From Chitinophaga flava (GTDB lineage Bacteria; Bacteroidota; Bacteroidia; Chitinophagales; Chitinophagaceae): a stretch of 64,000 nucleotides of DNA. This document shows positions 43,944-53,653 of this stretch, piece after piece. The stretch spans positions 620,001 to 684,000 of the forward strand of contig NZ_QFFJ01000001.1 in assembly GCF_003308995.1 (NCBI RefSeq), read 5' to 3'. Position numbers and translations under genes: made by a program. Position 1 is the stretch's first letter; each line of letters starts with the position of its first letter. The notes beneath the pieces are model-generated. The model made no database searches, had not been told where the DNA came from, and worked only from the letters and a program-made list of their open reading frames with translations.

Positions 43944-43981
43944 GGCAGTCACGTAAAGCAGATGTACTTTACGTGACTGCC
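43944..43981 (+). terminator. Intrinsic terminator after the sulfatase gene
   Basis: A perfect 15-bp stem, GGCAGTCACGTAAAG with CTTTACGTGACTGCC, closes an 8-nt loop; the following tract is T/C-rich. It may also work in the other direction. Confidence 0.75.
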
Positions 43982-44021
43982 CTTTCCTTCAAAAGTCTGC
44001 TAAAAAAAGTACCTTCGACGG

Positions 44022-45293
44022 ATGATGCAATCTCCCCTGACCTGGCATTTTAATATCGGAGACCAGAAAAAAGCCGCCTGGAGCACGGTGTTGATAGCCC
44101 TGGGTATCCTTGCTTTAATACTTACCGGCCTTATACTGAATGTAAACCTTACGCTGCTGATGATAACAATGCTTGTTATCTTCCTGGGTTCCATAATCCT
44201 GACCATCAAATGGATGTGGAGAAAAGAAACGATCACCCTTTATCACGACCGGATCGAGTCAGCATTATATGGTGTAATATATTTTTCAGAAATCAGAAAA
44301 ATATCCAGCCCCTGGATGGCCAGCAGTACAGCTATCAAACTACACCTCGAAAAAAGAAAAGTATCCTGGGCCATGCTGAGAAGCAGCCGGGCCCTCATTC
44401 AGAATACGCTGGAAGAAGTCTCCGATTTCGAAAAATTCCTGCAGGAGCTGGAGCAGCGGCTTCAATTGCAGGAGAAAAAAAAGCCCAAAACGAACGATAC
44501 CCATGCGGCGCCAGTCACTCAACTGCATCAAATCAACAATACCCGCAGGAGCCACACCGGCCTGATCATCGGTATCTCAGCGATATTCGGCCTCGTATTC
44601 CTCATCCGGGCCTGCCTTCCCCAATTCCGACATAACAGCCAGATCCGCAGTATGAAAACCGCATCAGAACAAATTTTCTACGAGCGCAAAAAACAAATAG
44701 ACCAGCTGGTGGCCCAAAGACTGGAAAAAGAAGGCGGCGCTTTTTTGTATACCAACGATCACGCAGCTACGATAAAACTATTCCCTTATATCCACACAGA
44801 CAATCCGCTCAACATCGACCTGTTTGAACACCTGGCTGCCATTAAAGACATGACCGCCATTCTGGCCAATCCCGATTCGGCTCAGCTGGATATCTTCATC
44901 ATCAGTGGCGATAGTTCCATCCGCCGTATGCGGACTGACACCACTACCCGCCAGTTTTTTCTGCGGACGTATGATCCGTCACAACATATCCAGCCCAGCT
45001 ACCTGAAACCCGGCGATACAACAGACATAAACAGCTACCCTGTCTTTGACATGAGCTGGAACGTAGTGCTCAGAGATACCGGCAATATTGTCAATGCCAT
45101 CCGTCGGAGCATCCCCGCAGTAAATGTGATGTTCAGCCAGATAAGGCTGCGTCCTGCATTTTACCTCTACCTGACCGGCAAAGTCAAACAGGGCATGAAT
45201 GAAGTGGCTTTTAGAGATGCAGTAACAGCGCTGAACCAACTGTTACATCAGAACAAGGTAGATACTTCAGGATTTGTATTCACCCGGATCTAG
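44022..45293 (+). CDS. Hypothetical membrane protein
   Basis: A 423-residue protein of unknown family. Two hydrophobic segments near the N-terminus (about 17-40 and 44-64), then a cytosolic basic/charged region with a coiled-coil stretch (about 115-150), a third membrane segment (about 178-200) and a long C-terminal soluble domain. The N-terminal part resembles the PH-like/YcxB-like proteins with KETITLYHDRIES. The start could be either of two adjacent ATGs. Single gene between a terminator and the ABC exporter leader. Confidence 0.7.
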   Translation: MMQSPLTWHFNIGDQKKAAWSTVLIALGILALILTGLILNVNLTLLMITMLVIFLGSIILTIKWMWRKETITLYHDRIESALYGVIYFSEIRKISSPWMASSTAIKLHLEKRKVSWAMLRSSRALIQNTLEEVSDFEKFLQELEQRLQLQEKKKPKTNDTHAAPVTQLHQINNTRRSHTGLIIGISAIFGLVFLIRACLPQFRHNSQIRSMKTASEQIFYERKKQIDQLVAQRLEKEGGAFLYTNDHAATIKLFPYIHTDNPLNIDLFEHLAAIKDMTAILANPDSAQLDIFIISGDSSIRRMRTDTTTRQFFLRTYDPSQHIQPSYLKPGDTTDINSYPVFDMSWNVVLRDTGNIVNAIRRSIPAVNVMFSQIRLRPAFYLYLTGKVKQGMNEVAFRDAVTALNQLLHQNKVDTSGFVFTRI

Positions 45294-45399
45294 CCCGCCT
45301 GCGGGTGCTGAAAAGCCGGCATCGTTCAAATTCCGGCCAGTACAGCTGCAGGGCCACAATGATTTGTCCTAAATACTTTGCCAATTACGCTAAAAGATT

Positions 45400-45408
45400 T
45401 ATCTTCGC
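45400..45408 (+). promoter_or_regulatory. -7-like box before a short terminated leader
   Basis: TATCTTCGC resembles TAnnTTTG with one change; the same sequence occurs on the minus strand before the nuclease gene. Transcription from it would run into the terminator at 45421-45455. Confidence 0.35.
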
Positions 45409-45420
45409 CCGCTATGAGAG

Positions 45421-45455
45421 AAGCCGCATCAGCTTTGCTTTGATGCGGTTTTTTT
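45421..45455 (+). terminator. Terminator hairpin in the leader of the ABC exporter gene
   Basis: CCGCATCA (45424-45431) and TGATGCGG (45441-45448) form a stem followed by seven T. A 9-residue ORF (ATG 45414, TGA 45441) runs through it. It may end the upstream transcript or act as an attenuator for the gene at 45498. Confidence 0.7.
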
Positions 45456-45497
45456 ATGGAGATGAATTAATTATAATTTCGAGTATTATACTGTGAT

Positions 45498-47342
45498 ATG
45501 AAGACGTACTTCCGACTTTTAGCTTTTGCGAGACCTATTAACAAATTTGCCATCCCCTATATCATCTGCACCTTGTTGTCCATTATCTTCAGTACGCTGA
45601 ATCTGGCGCTGCTGGCTCCACTGCTGGCCACCATCTTCAGCAACGTAAAAGGAGTACCGGTAAAACCGACCAACTGGGCCGACATTTTCGCTGTTTTTAA
45701 CTATTATACCGCCCTCGTTTTTAATAAATACGGCGCCGTACAAACGCTCCAGTTCGTATGTGGCTGTATCGTGGTGTCTGTGCTGCTGGGCAACCTGTTC
45801 CGCTATTTTGCAGACAAAACCATGGAAAGCCTCCGTATCCACACCCTGCTGAACCTCCGCCGCGCAGTGTTCAACAACGTGATGAACCTCCACCTTGGCT
45901 ATTTCAGCAACGAAAGAAAAGGAGACATCATCTCCAAAATAGCTTCAGACGTTCAAACTGTCCAATATTCCGTTACCGGCACCCTCCAGGTGGTCTTTAA
46001 GGAGCCTGTTACCCTGCTCACCTATCTGGTGATGCTCTTTATCATCTCCTACAAACTCACTCTGGCATCCATGCTGGTAATACCAGTAGCTGGTTTCATC
46101 ATCTCCAAAATTGTTAAAAAACTGAAAGAACATGCCGTAGAATCCCACCGCACCTACGGTATCATGATCAGCTACCTGGATGAAGCTCTCCATGGTATCC
46201 GTATCATCAAGGCTTTCAATGCGGTAAACTTTATCACCGACCGCTTTAACAACGAAAACCTGCGGTATTCCAAAATCGTGCGCGCCATGTCCAAAAGGCA
46301 ACAGCTGGCGTCTCCGGTTTCTGAAACTCTCGGTGTGATCATGGTTGCCGGCATCGTACTGTATGGTGGTACCCTGGTACTCTCCAATCAGGGCGACCTC
46401 AGTGCGGCAGCATTTATCGCCTATATCGCCCTGTTCTCCCAGATCATGCGCCCGGCCAAAGCAATCTCTGCTTCCTTTACCAACATCCACTCCGGTGTAG
46501 CTGCCGGTGAGCGTGTACTGGAGCTGATCGACGAAAAACCCGCCATCACCAACGCCCCCGACGCCGTAAACATTACCGGCTTCGAAAAAAATATTGAATT
46601 CCGTGATGTAAACTTTGCCTACGGCGAAAAAGGCATCCTCAAAAATGTGAACCTGACGATTCCTAAAGGTAAAACGGTTGCGCTGGTAGGCCCTTCCGGC
46701 GGTGGTAAATCCACCCTGATGGACCTGATCCCTCGCTTTATCCAGCAGCAGTCCGGCACCATCCTCATCGATGGCCGCAACCTGCAGAGCGTTACCATGG
46801 AGTCTCTCCGGTCAATGATGGGCATCGTCAATCAGGAATCCATCCTTTTTAATGATTCCATCTTCAACAATATCGCTTTCGGTAAACCCGACGCCTCTCC
46901 CGCTGATGTAGAAGCTGCTGCCCGCATCGCCAATGCCCACGAATTTATTATGGGCACCGCCGATGGTTACCAGACCAATATCGGAGACAAAGGCTCCAGA
47001 CTCTCCGGCGGACAAAGACAACGTATCTGTATCGCCCGCGCCGTACTCAACAATCCGCCGCTGATGCTGCTGGACGAAGCGACTTCCGCACTGGATACAG
47101 AATCCGAAAAAATGGTACAGGACGCTCTCAACAACCTGATGAAAAACCGTACCTCCCTGGTGATTGCCCACCGCCTCAGCACCATCCAGAACGCCGATCT
47201 CATCGTAGTGCTCGAAGGTGGACAGATCGTGGAACAGGGCTCACACCTCGAACTGCTGGCCCATAACGGTCTGTATAAAAAACTGATCGACATGCAGACT
47301 TTCTCCTCCAATAAGGAAGAAGCAGTGAACGAAACCAGATAG
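45498..47342 (+). CDS. MsbA-like ABC transporter (fused permease and ATPase)
   Basis: A 614-residue half-transporter that works as a homodimer in the inner membrane. Six membrane segments (about 15-310) precede an ATPase with Walker A GPSGGGKST (about 398-406), signature RLSGGQRQRI, Walker B LMLLDEATSALD and H-loop AHRLST. Members export lipid A, other lipids or drugs. Neighbouring glycosyltransferases suggest envelope lipid or glycan export (inference). Confidence 0.9.
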   Translation: MKTYFRLLAFARPINKFAIPYIICTLLSIIFSTLNLALLAPLLATIFSNVKGVPVKPTNWADIFAVFNYYTALVFNKYGAVQTLQFVCGCIVVSVLLGNLFRYFADKTMESLRIHTLLNLRRAVFNNVMNLHLGYFSNERKGDIISKIASDVQTVQYSVTGTLQVVFKEPVTLLTYLVMLFIISYKLTLASMLVIPVAGFIISKIVKKLKEHAVESHRTYGIMISYLDEALHGIRIIKAFNAVNFITDRFNNENLRYSKIVRAMSKRQQLASPVSETLGVIMVAGIVLYGGTLVLSNQGDLSAAAFIAYIALFSQIMRPAKAISASFTNIHSGVAAGERVLELIDEKPAITNAPDAVNITGFEKNIEFRDVNFAYGEKGILKNVNLTIPKGKTVALVGPSGGGKSTLMDLIPRFIQQQSGTILIDGRNLQSVTMESLRSMMGIVNQESILFNDSIFNNIAFGKPDASPADVEAAARIANAHEFIMGTADGYQTNIGDKGSRLSGGQRQRICIARAVLNNPPLMLLDEATSALDTESEKMVQDALNNLMKNRTSLVIAHRLSTIQNADLIVVLEGGQIVEQGSHLELLAHNGLYKKLIDMQTFSSNKEEAVNETR

Positions 47343-47377
47343 ATTATCGACTATCTATATATTAATTTATCTGTATG

Positions 47378-47386
47378 TATATTTGC
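47378..47386 (+). promoter_or_regulatory. -7 promoter box directly before the GT2 gene
   Basis: TATATTTGC is a perfect TAnnTTTG match and ends only 4 bases before ATG 47391. The transcript would start at or beside the start codon, so the mRNA may be leaderless. Confidence 0.55.
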
Positions 47387-47390
47387 GATA

Positions 47391-48515
47391 ATGATAAAGT
47401 CCAACGCTATCGATATCGTAGTTCCTTCTTTCCGGCTGACTGAAGAACTGCTGCTCAATATTATCCGGCTGGAGAAACCGGCAGGCTTTGAAGTAAATAC
47501 CTATATAGTGGCAGACAACCCTGCCGCCGTCATTCCTGAAAAGCTGAAACAACTGGACCAGGCAGGGGAAATCCACCTGCTGGTCAATGAGGTGAACCTG
47601 GGCTTCTCCGGCACCCGCAACAGGGGCATCCGCGCTGGGCATGGCAAATGGATACTATTGCTCGATGACGATATTGTGCCGGAACCCGCACTGCTGAAGG
47701 CTTACGTGGCAGCTATACAGTCCAATCCCAACGTATTGGGCTTTGCCGGTGTCACTTATTTTCCGGAAGCAATCAATGCCGCCACACGCGCACTGGAAAT
47801 CAACGGTTCGGTACACCATTTCAAATTAGCACTCTACTATCCTGAAATTACCTGGGCTCCTACCACCAACATGATGCTTAACCGGGAAAAACTGGACCCG
47901 GAACTCTTCGATACTAACCTGAAGGCTGGCGGGGAAGACGTAGACTTTTTTGTGCGCCACTGGCTGAAATTCGGGGAAAAATATCTGTCTGTACCAGCTG
48001 CAGCTGTCACCCACCCATGGCACGACAACGGGGCAATGCAAACCAGGCGCATGTTCCGCTATGGAATTGCTGCCAATCAGCTCTCCCACAAAGAACCCGA
48101 AAAAAAATATACTTACAGGGATTTCACCAATACACTGGAGACACTGCTGTTACTCATCTTATTAATGCCTGTTGCATGGATTACCGGCTATTTCCGGCTC
48201 TGGCTGTGCATCGCAGTGGCTGTACCAGTGGCAGAATATCTGACTAACTGGTTTAAAGCCATTTCAGTCGGGAAAACATTTTCACCAGCAGTGGCCTTTC
48301 AACTGATGTGGGTAAAAAACTGCTGGGAGGCCGGCTACCTTTATGATGCCTTATTTGCCGGCCGGTATGGTGGCTTTGCGAAAAGAATAGACATGGGATT
48401 TGTAAAGGAACATCCGTCTTCCTTCCGCACTAACAGATGGAAAATTGTAAAAACGGTACTGTTACTGCTCTTAGTGGTGATAGCCGTTTGTGCAGTAAGT
48501 AATTCCTCTTTTTAA
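47391..48515 (+). CDS. Family 2 glycosyltransferase with C-terminal membrane segments
   Basis: A 374-residue GT-A fold enzyme: IDIVVPSF at the start, VNEVNLGFSGTRNRGI, the metal-binding LLLDDDIVPEP, and the acceptor-site region GGEDVDFFVRHW. Three hydrophobic stretches follow (about 245-290 and 355-372), anchoring it to the inner membrane. It transfers a sugar onto a lipid or cell-surface glycan. It follows the MsbA-like gene by 48 bp but has its own -7 box, and overlaps the convergent glycosyltransferase by 45 bases. Confidence 0.86.
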   Translation: MIKSNAIDIVVPSFRLTEELLLNIIRLEKPAGFEVNTYIVADNPAAVIPEKLKQLDQAGEIHLLVNEVNLGFSGTRNRGIRAGHGKWILLLDDDIVPEPALLKAYVAAIQSNPNVLGFAGVTYFPEAINAATRALEINGSVHHFKLALYYPEITWAPTTNMMLNREKLDPELFDTNLKAGGEDVDFFVRHWLKFGEKYLSVPAAAVTHPWHDNGAMQTRRMFRYGIAANQLSHKEPEKKYTYRDFTNTLETLLLLILLMPVAWITGYFRLWLCIAVAVPVAEYLTNWFKAISVGKTFSPAVAFQLMWVKNCWEAGYLYDALFAGRYGGFAKRIDMGFVKEHPSSFRTNRWKIVKTVLLLLLVVIAVCAVSNSSF

Positions 48516-49265
48516 GGTATCCAGGTATACACGGTAGTTGACATTTTCGTATACCCGGTCGTTGAGTGGGTGGTGAAGATGATAACATACCGCTTTCATC
48601 TTTACCTTCTTCTGGCTCAGTCCCGAATTGATAAAACGGGCCGCCAGTTCAATATCTTCATGTCCCCAACCCTTCAGTTCATTATTATAACCGTTCACCT
48701 TCAGGAAATCTTTCTTCCAGAAAGCGCAGTTACAACCGATCAGGTTACGGGAACGTTTACTCTTTTTTATCAGTAATGGCGCGAGAAACGGGATACGGAG
48801 CGCATTAAAGCGATTCTTCACACCGCGGCCAAAAGCTGTTACATTATCAAATTCGCCGGAACGCAAAAAATAACGGGTCTTGTCTTCCGGCAAAAGCACA
48901 CGGCTACCACGGATATAAAATCCCTGCTCAGCCTCACTTCTATGATCTTTAATAAAGTCTTCGTGTAATACTATATCTCCGTCTATCTGGATGATGTAGT
49001 CAGAGTCAGTACCGGTAATAGCCTGGTTGATGATGATCGTTTTACGGAAACCCTCATCCGGATGCCAGAAATGTTTTACAGGAATATTGGTGCTCCGTTT
49101 GAACGCTTCAATAACATATCTTGTAGTATCTCCCGATCCATCATCAGCGATGATGACCTCATCAGGCAAAACACTTTGTCTCAGCACACTCTCCAGAACA
49201 AGTTTTAACGCTTCTGGCCAGTTGTATGTAGTTACCAATAAGGCCACGGACATGCTATCACCCAT
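48471..49265 (-). CDS. Family 2 glycosyltransferase
   Basis: A 264-residue soluble GT-A enzyme: VALLVTTYNWPEALKLVLES, ADDGSGDTT, the Asp motif IIQIDGDIVLHEDF, GCNCAFWKKDFLKVNGYN and GWGHEDIELAARF. The arrangement matches galactosyltransferase-like GT2 proteins of LPS or capsule synthesis. MSVALL at 49253 is an alternative start. The 3' end overlaps the convergent glycosyltransferase by 45 bases, so both C-termini are encoded on opposite strands of the same DNA. Confidence 0.87.
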   Translation of the reverse strand: MGDSMSVALLVTTYNWPEALKLVLESVLRQSVLPDEVIIADDGSGDTTRYVIEAFKRSTNIPVKHFWHPDEGFRKTIIINQAITGTDSDYIIQIDGDIVLHEDFIKDHRSEAEQGFYIRGSRVLLPEDKTRYFLRSGEFDNVTAFGRGVKNRFNALRIPFLAPLLIKKSKRSRNLIGCNCAFWKKDFLKVNGYNNELKGWGHEDIELAARFINSGLSQKKVKMKAVCYHLHHPLNDRVYENVNYRVYLDTLKRGITYCTNGYHH

Positions 49266-49762
49266 ATATCTGAATCTTATATAATTTTTTGTAATTGTTG
49301 CTTCTCACTGTTTTCTCTCCCTGGACCAGTCAGCACCATCCTGATTAAAGCCCTCTTTCCACCGTTTATTTCAGCACAAGCAGATACACCTGTTACAGGT
49401 CTATCGTTGAATATACACAGTGAGTATTGTAGGTCCATCATCTGATTGTCTTTTGGTCAGTTAATCATTTAGCGATTATTCTATTGTAAGCTAACGAATT
49501 AAGGTCTTCATATGTTACACATACTTTCAGTACAAAAGGTTAAATTTTTCAATAAAGTCAAACATCATGAATGACAATAACGATTGAATGTACTTTTCAC
49601 CCTTATTTTTAATGGCAATATAAAAAGTTTCTACAATTAAAAATATGGCAATTTTATGCAATTTATAATTAATTATCACAATGACATAATAATTTTTTTA
49701 ACTGCATTAAAATCTCCGTTTTCCATTCAATGGGAAATCACTTAGCAACTATCATGCTAAGG
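49266..49762. other. AT-rich intergenic region with no gene seen
   Basis: About 500 bases upstream of one minus-strand gene and downstream of another. The part from 49490 is very AT-rich. The only structure noticed is a CTTAGCA/TGCTAAG hairpin at 49741-49761, just after the nuclease stop, a weak terminator candidate without a T-run. No ORF, repeat or clear promoter was found. Confidence 0.5.
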
Positions 49763-51187
49763 TTACTCCCCTGCATCAATCTTCTTGATAAGCTCCTGCC
49801 TTACAGCTTCGGGCACATTGGCCAGTAGCTTGTAATTCGTAGCTTTTTCAATTTCCTCTATAGAAGTGAGATAAGCCGACCATTTCGTATTAACGTTATT
49901 GTTATTGGGCGTATTGACTGCAATAACACGGGTAGAACGGGAAATCCGCTTCAAATCATTGTTGCCCTCAGGCAATACCACAATCACTTTCCAGATCCTC
50001 GCCGGCACATTCACCCTGTTTCCGGCAATCTTTTTTGTCAGCCCCTTACTGCCCGTTCCGCCAGTACCATAACTTCCCATAATCACATACACTTCATTCC
50101 CTTCTCTTACCAGTGAACGGGTATAACCTTCCAGATTAGACCACAGATGCTGATTATGATTGGGTGCCTGTGGAATCATATTGGTCATCAGGAAGGTAGC
50201 TTCATTGGCATCGCGGCTAGCCGTCCGGTCGCCCGAAGGACAGTTATGACCACGGTCAAAACCACTGCCAATATAACTGGTTTGCGTCACCTGGAACCAA
50301 TCATCCGGCACATCTGCATCCGGCCGGAAATCATTACCCCTGGCCATATCCCCCAGATCACGGGATGAAATATGCCAGCTTACCCAGTTAGGGGTCCCGT
50401 TATCACGGCTGTAAGACAATTTGTAATATCCTTTGTCCATCAGGTAATTGTTGACCATCGCCAGCGAAGCCGTGGCATTGCTCGGATTACCCAGCAACAT
50501 ATTATCATCATCGCCTGGTACCGCCCCTTCTGAAGGCTGCGTTACTACTGGCGCTTTGCCTCCCTCTTCTACCGCAAAGGCATCAAAGTTCAACCGGCTG
50601 CTCGTCTTATCCGTTTTCCGTATCGAAAAACGAATGGTAGCATTGGTAGTAGCAGTGAAAGTGGCCGTCTTCAGCGTATTGGAGCTGACACTAACGGTAT
50701 TGCCTACTTTGGTATAACGTTGTCCGCGGTTCACTGATGCCCATAACTCCCACTCACCTTTTTCATCTTCTCCGTACAGCGCATATTTCACCGTAACTGT
50801 TACCGTTCCTTTCACAGCAACATCAAATTCCATATTCGCCATACCATTACTCCGGATGCGTAAGGCCTTTGTACCAACCTTATGATCTTCATCCAGGCCG
50901 CCGGTCACAGCATCCTTGAACTCCCAGCTACCGCTGCTGAGCGAAATTTCTTCTGTATTGTAATTGGTTTTACTGCCCTTTTCAAAGTCTTCCTGCAACA
51001 GATATTTTGCAGACTTCTTTTTCCCATGTCTGGAGGCAGATGATTTTTTTGAAGAATGAGTTTTCTCCTTTTCCTTTATCCCGGCTATTTTCCGGGAACA
51101 GGTAGTAACTATAAAAGTGGCAATGATCAGTATAACAGCTAAGGCTAAACTATTGCTTGATTTATTCGTCGATTTCTTCTTTGGCAT
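49763..51187 (-). CDS. Secreted DNA/RNA non-specific endonuclease
   Basis: A 474-residue exported protein. A hydrophobic N-terminal segment (about 14-32) ends in TTCSRK, which may be a lipobox. A Lys/Ser-rich region follows, then a beta-sandwich domain (about 65-205) and the nuclease domain (about 235-470) with the catalytic DRGHNCPSGDRT and metal Asn in NMIPQAPNHNQHLW. It would degrade extracellular nucleic acid for nutrition or defence. A minus-strand TATCTTCGC box (51194-51202) lies only 6 bases before the ATG. Confidence 0.9.
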   Translation of the reverse strand: MPKKKSTNKSSNSLALAVILIIATFIVTTCSRKIAGIKEKEKTHSSKKSSASRHGKKKSAKYLLQEDFEKGSKTNYNTEEISLSSGSWEFKDAVTGGLDEDHKVGTKALRIRSNGMANMEFDVAVKGTVTVTVKYALYGEDEKGEWELWASVNRGQRYTKVGNTVSVSSNTLKTATFTATTNATIRFSIRKTDKTSSRLNFDAFAVEEGGKAPVVTQPSEGAVPGDDDNMLLGNPSNATASLAMVNNYLMDKGYYKLSYSRDNGTPNWVSWHISSRDLGDMARGNDFRPDADVPDDWFQVTQTSYIGSGFDRGHNCPSGDRTASRDANEATFLMTNMIPQAPNHNQHLWSNLEGYTRSLVREGNEVYVIMGSYGTGGTGSKGLTKKIAGNRVNVPARIWKVIVVLPEGNNDLKRISRSTRVIAVNTPNNNNVNTKWSAYLTSIEEIEKATNYKLLANVPEAVRQELIKKIDAGE

Positions 51188-51193
51188 AGGGCC

Positions 51194-51202
51194 GCGAAGA
51201 TA
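51194..51202 (-). promoter_or_regulatory. -7-like box before the nuclease gene
   Basis: Minus-strand TATCTTCGC, one mismatch from TAnnTTTG, is 6 bases before the start codon, predicting a very short or absent leader. Confidence 0.35.
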
Positions 51203-51466
51203 ATTATGATTAAACTGATTTCAATGCCTGCCGCTGCAAGATTTTTCCCACACAGCATTTCATCAGTTTTTTTTCTTCTGCAAGATTATCATGTAAAAAA
51301 ACAACGCTTATCTCTCAAAGAAACAAGCGTTGTCAAATAAATAAAAAATTCATTTCTTCAAAACACTCAACAACAAACCTCCTGCATTTCACCAAACATT
51401 CTTCAACAAACATTATCCATCCTGTCTATCAACATTCATCATAGCTGCGTTCAATCATCATCATCC

Positions 51467-51880
51467 TTAGAAAAACAATTGCGACAATACATTTGTCGCA
51501 TCATTTGTCTTTGGCTTAAGCCCCAGGAATTTGGTGTACTGCGTCGCTGTGAGCAACAGTTTAAGTTTGGAGAATAGTCCACTCTGCAGCAAACCAAACT
51601 TAGATGCATATGCCGCAGGGTTGCTTTGTTGTAAGGGTAGAATACCTGCTTTCCTTTGAATGAAGCTGGTGAGAAGATTGGATACCTTTGGCTGTTGTTC
51701 TGCTGTCAATCCCAGCGCTGGCGTTAATTTTGCAAGGATGCTACCTGATAATCCTCCGGCGTTACCCAGCTGTTTTTGCAAACCGGTAGCCGTTTTTTTA
51801 GGAGGATCCAGCAAACTCTGAGCATTCACAGTTAATGAAACACAACAGACACATAAAAGCGGGAAGATCACTTTTTTCAT
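51467..51880 (-). CDS. Small secreted protein of unknown function
   Basis: A 137-residue protein with a signal peptide (MKKVIFPLLCVCCVSLTVNAQ). The mature part is helical and hydrophilic, with LTPALGLTAEQQPKVSNLL and LLLTATQYTKFLGLKP, vaguely like Spy/CpxP-type periplasmic helical proteins. I do not assign a function. The start is fixed by the signal peptide; the upstream in-frame extension overlaps the divergent CoA-transferase leader. Confidence 0.75.
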   Translation of the reverse strand: MKKVIFPLLCVCCVSLTVNAQSLLDPPKKTATGLQKQLGNAGGLSGSILAKLTPALGLTAEQQPKVSNLLTSFIQRKAGILPLQQSNPAAYASKFGLLQSGLFSKLKLLLTATQYTKFLGLKPKTNDATNVLSQLFF

Positions 51881-52074
51881 GCTGAATGGGGATTTAAAAT
51901 GATAGAAATTGGATTGGACGTGCGACACTATAAATATACCAATAATTTCGATGCTTCCCCCTGACCGGAACGAACAAAAGTTTGTCCCAGATACACAAAT
52001 CAGCCAACACAAACCGTCCTAATATTGTACCCGCAATCCGCAATCAACAATTGCCATTGTCTTATAACTGCACC

Positions 52075-53577
52075 ATGTACGAAGAACGCATTAAAAGAAC
52101 GGAATTACAACAGAAGATTATCAGCGCCGACCAGGCTGCCACCTTGTTCAAAGACCAGATGGTAGTGGCCTCCAGCGGATTCACCAAAGCCGGCGATAGC
52201 AAAGCAGTACTTAAAGCATTGGCAGCCTCAGCTCCTGCTAACCCTCTCAAAATAACACTGCTCACCGGGGCCTCTCTGGGCCATGATACAGATGGGGCTC
52301 TCGCTGAAGCGGGCATACTGCACAAACGCATGCCGTTTCAGGTAGATCCGGCACTCCGCAAAAAAATCAACAGCGGCGATGTACTTTTTGTAGACCAGCA
52401 CCTCGGCGAAAGCGCCGAACTGATCAATGAAAAAATCATTCCCCGTGTAGATATCGCGGTCATTGAAGCACTGATGATTGAGGCAGATGGCAGCATCGTA
52501 CCAACCACTTCCGTCGGCAACTCTGCTGCTTTTGCGGCCGCCGCCGACAAAATCATCGTAGAGATCAATATGTCCGTACCCCTCTCTGTATATGGAGTAC
52601 ACGACATCTTCTCTACTGGTGTATGGCCTCACAAACGTATCATTCCGATTACCGACGCAGGCTCCCGCATAGGCCAGCCCGCCATCCCGGTTGATCCGGA
52701 AAAAATCGTGGCCATCGTACTCACGGATACTACCGACAGCCCGGCATCCATCAATGAAAGAGATGAAAAAACCAGCGCCATCGCTGCTCATCTCCTGGAA
52801 TTCTTTTCCCACGAAATCAAAAAAGGCAGATTACCTCATTCCCTGCGCCCTTTACAATCAGGCATCGGCAAAGTGGCCAACGCAGTTCTCGAAGGGTTTA
52901 TTGACGGCGACTTCCATCACCTGACCATGTACTCTGAAGTGATACAGGACAGTGCCTTTAACCTGATAGATGCCGGCAAACTGGATTTTGCTTCCGCCTC
53001 TTCGATCACCGTTTCACAAGCCTGCTACAACCGGGTTTTCAGCAACTTCGAAAAGTACAAACCACATATCATCCTCCGTCCGCAGGATATCAGCAATGCG
53101 GCCGAAGTCATTCGCCGGCTGGGTATTATCAGCATCAACACAGCCATCGAATGTGATATCTATGGAAACGTCAACTCCACCCACATCGGCGGCACCGCCA
53201 TGATGAACGGAATCGGCGGCTCCAACGACTTTGCCCGCAATGCTTACCTGAGCATATTTGTAACACAGTCATCATCAAAAGCCGGCGGTATTTCGCACAT
53301 TGTTCCAATGGCTTCCCATATAGACAATACAGAACACGACGTAGACATTATAGTAACTGAAAACGGTCTGGCAGACTTAAGAGGACTTGCACCGCGCGAA
53401 CGCGCCAGACTAATCATATCCAACTGCGCGCATGCCAGCTACAAAGACGAATTGAACAACTATTTTACCGAAGCCTGTAAGAGAGGAGGTCAAACACCTC
53501 ACCTGCTACAGGAGGCACTTAGCTGGCATAGCCGCTTTAACGAAAACGGGACCATGCTTAAAACTGTTCATGTATAG
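52075..53577 (+). CDS. Acetyl-CoA hydrolase/transferase family protein
   Basis: A 500-residue two-domain CoA-transferase. The catalytic Glu is expected in INTAIECDIYGNVNSTHIGGT; the CoA-binding region GIGGSNDFARNAYLS follows. Members are acetate:succinate CoA-transferases or acetyl-CoA hydrolases, in the cytoplasm. Start MYEERIKRTELQ at 52075 is chosen; the 31 upstream in-frame codons lack similarity to the family start. Monocistronic, with a strong terminator. Confidence 0.87.
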   Translation: MYEERIKRTELQQKIISADQAATLFKDQMVVASSGFTKAGDSKAVLKALAASAPANPLKITLLTGASLGHDTDGALAEAGILHKRMPFQVDPALRKKINSGDVLFVDQHLGESAELINEKIIPRVDIAVIEALMIEADGSIVPTTSVGNSAAFAAAADKIIVEINMSVPLSVYGVHDIFSTGVWPHKRIIPITDAGSRIGQPAIPVDPEKIVAIVLTDTTDSPASINERDEKTSAIAAHLLEFFSHEIKKGRLPHSLRPLQSGIGKVANAVLEGFIDGDFHHLTMYSEVIQDSAFNLIDAGKLDFASASSITVSQACYNRVFSNFEKYKPHIILRPQDISNAAEVIRRLGIISINTAIECDIYGNVNSTHIGGTAMMNGIGGSNDFARNAYLSIFVTQSSSKAGGISHIVPMASHIDNTEHDVDIIVTENGLADLRGLAPRERARLIISNCAHASYKDELNNYFTEACKRGGQTPHLLQEALSWHSRFNENGTMLKTVHV

Positions 53578-53600
53578 TGTGTGTGATGAATGAAAAAAAG

Positions 53601-53633
53601 AACCGGCTCTTCACTGGGAGCCGGTTTCTTTTT
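53601..53633. terminator. Bidirectional terminator between convergent genes
   Basis: AACCGGCTC and GAGCCGGTT pair around an 8-nt loop, preceded by an A-run and followed by TTCTTTTT, so it can stop transcription from both sides. Confidence 0.8.
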
Positions 53634-53653
53634 AAAAACTATCTGAAGAAAAA

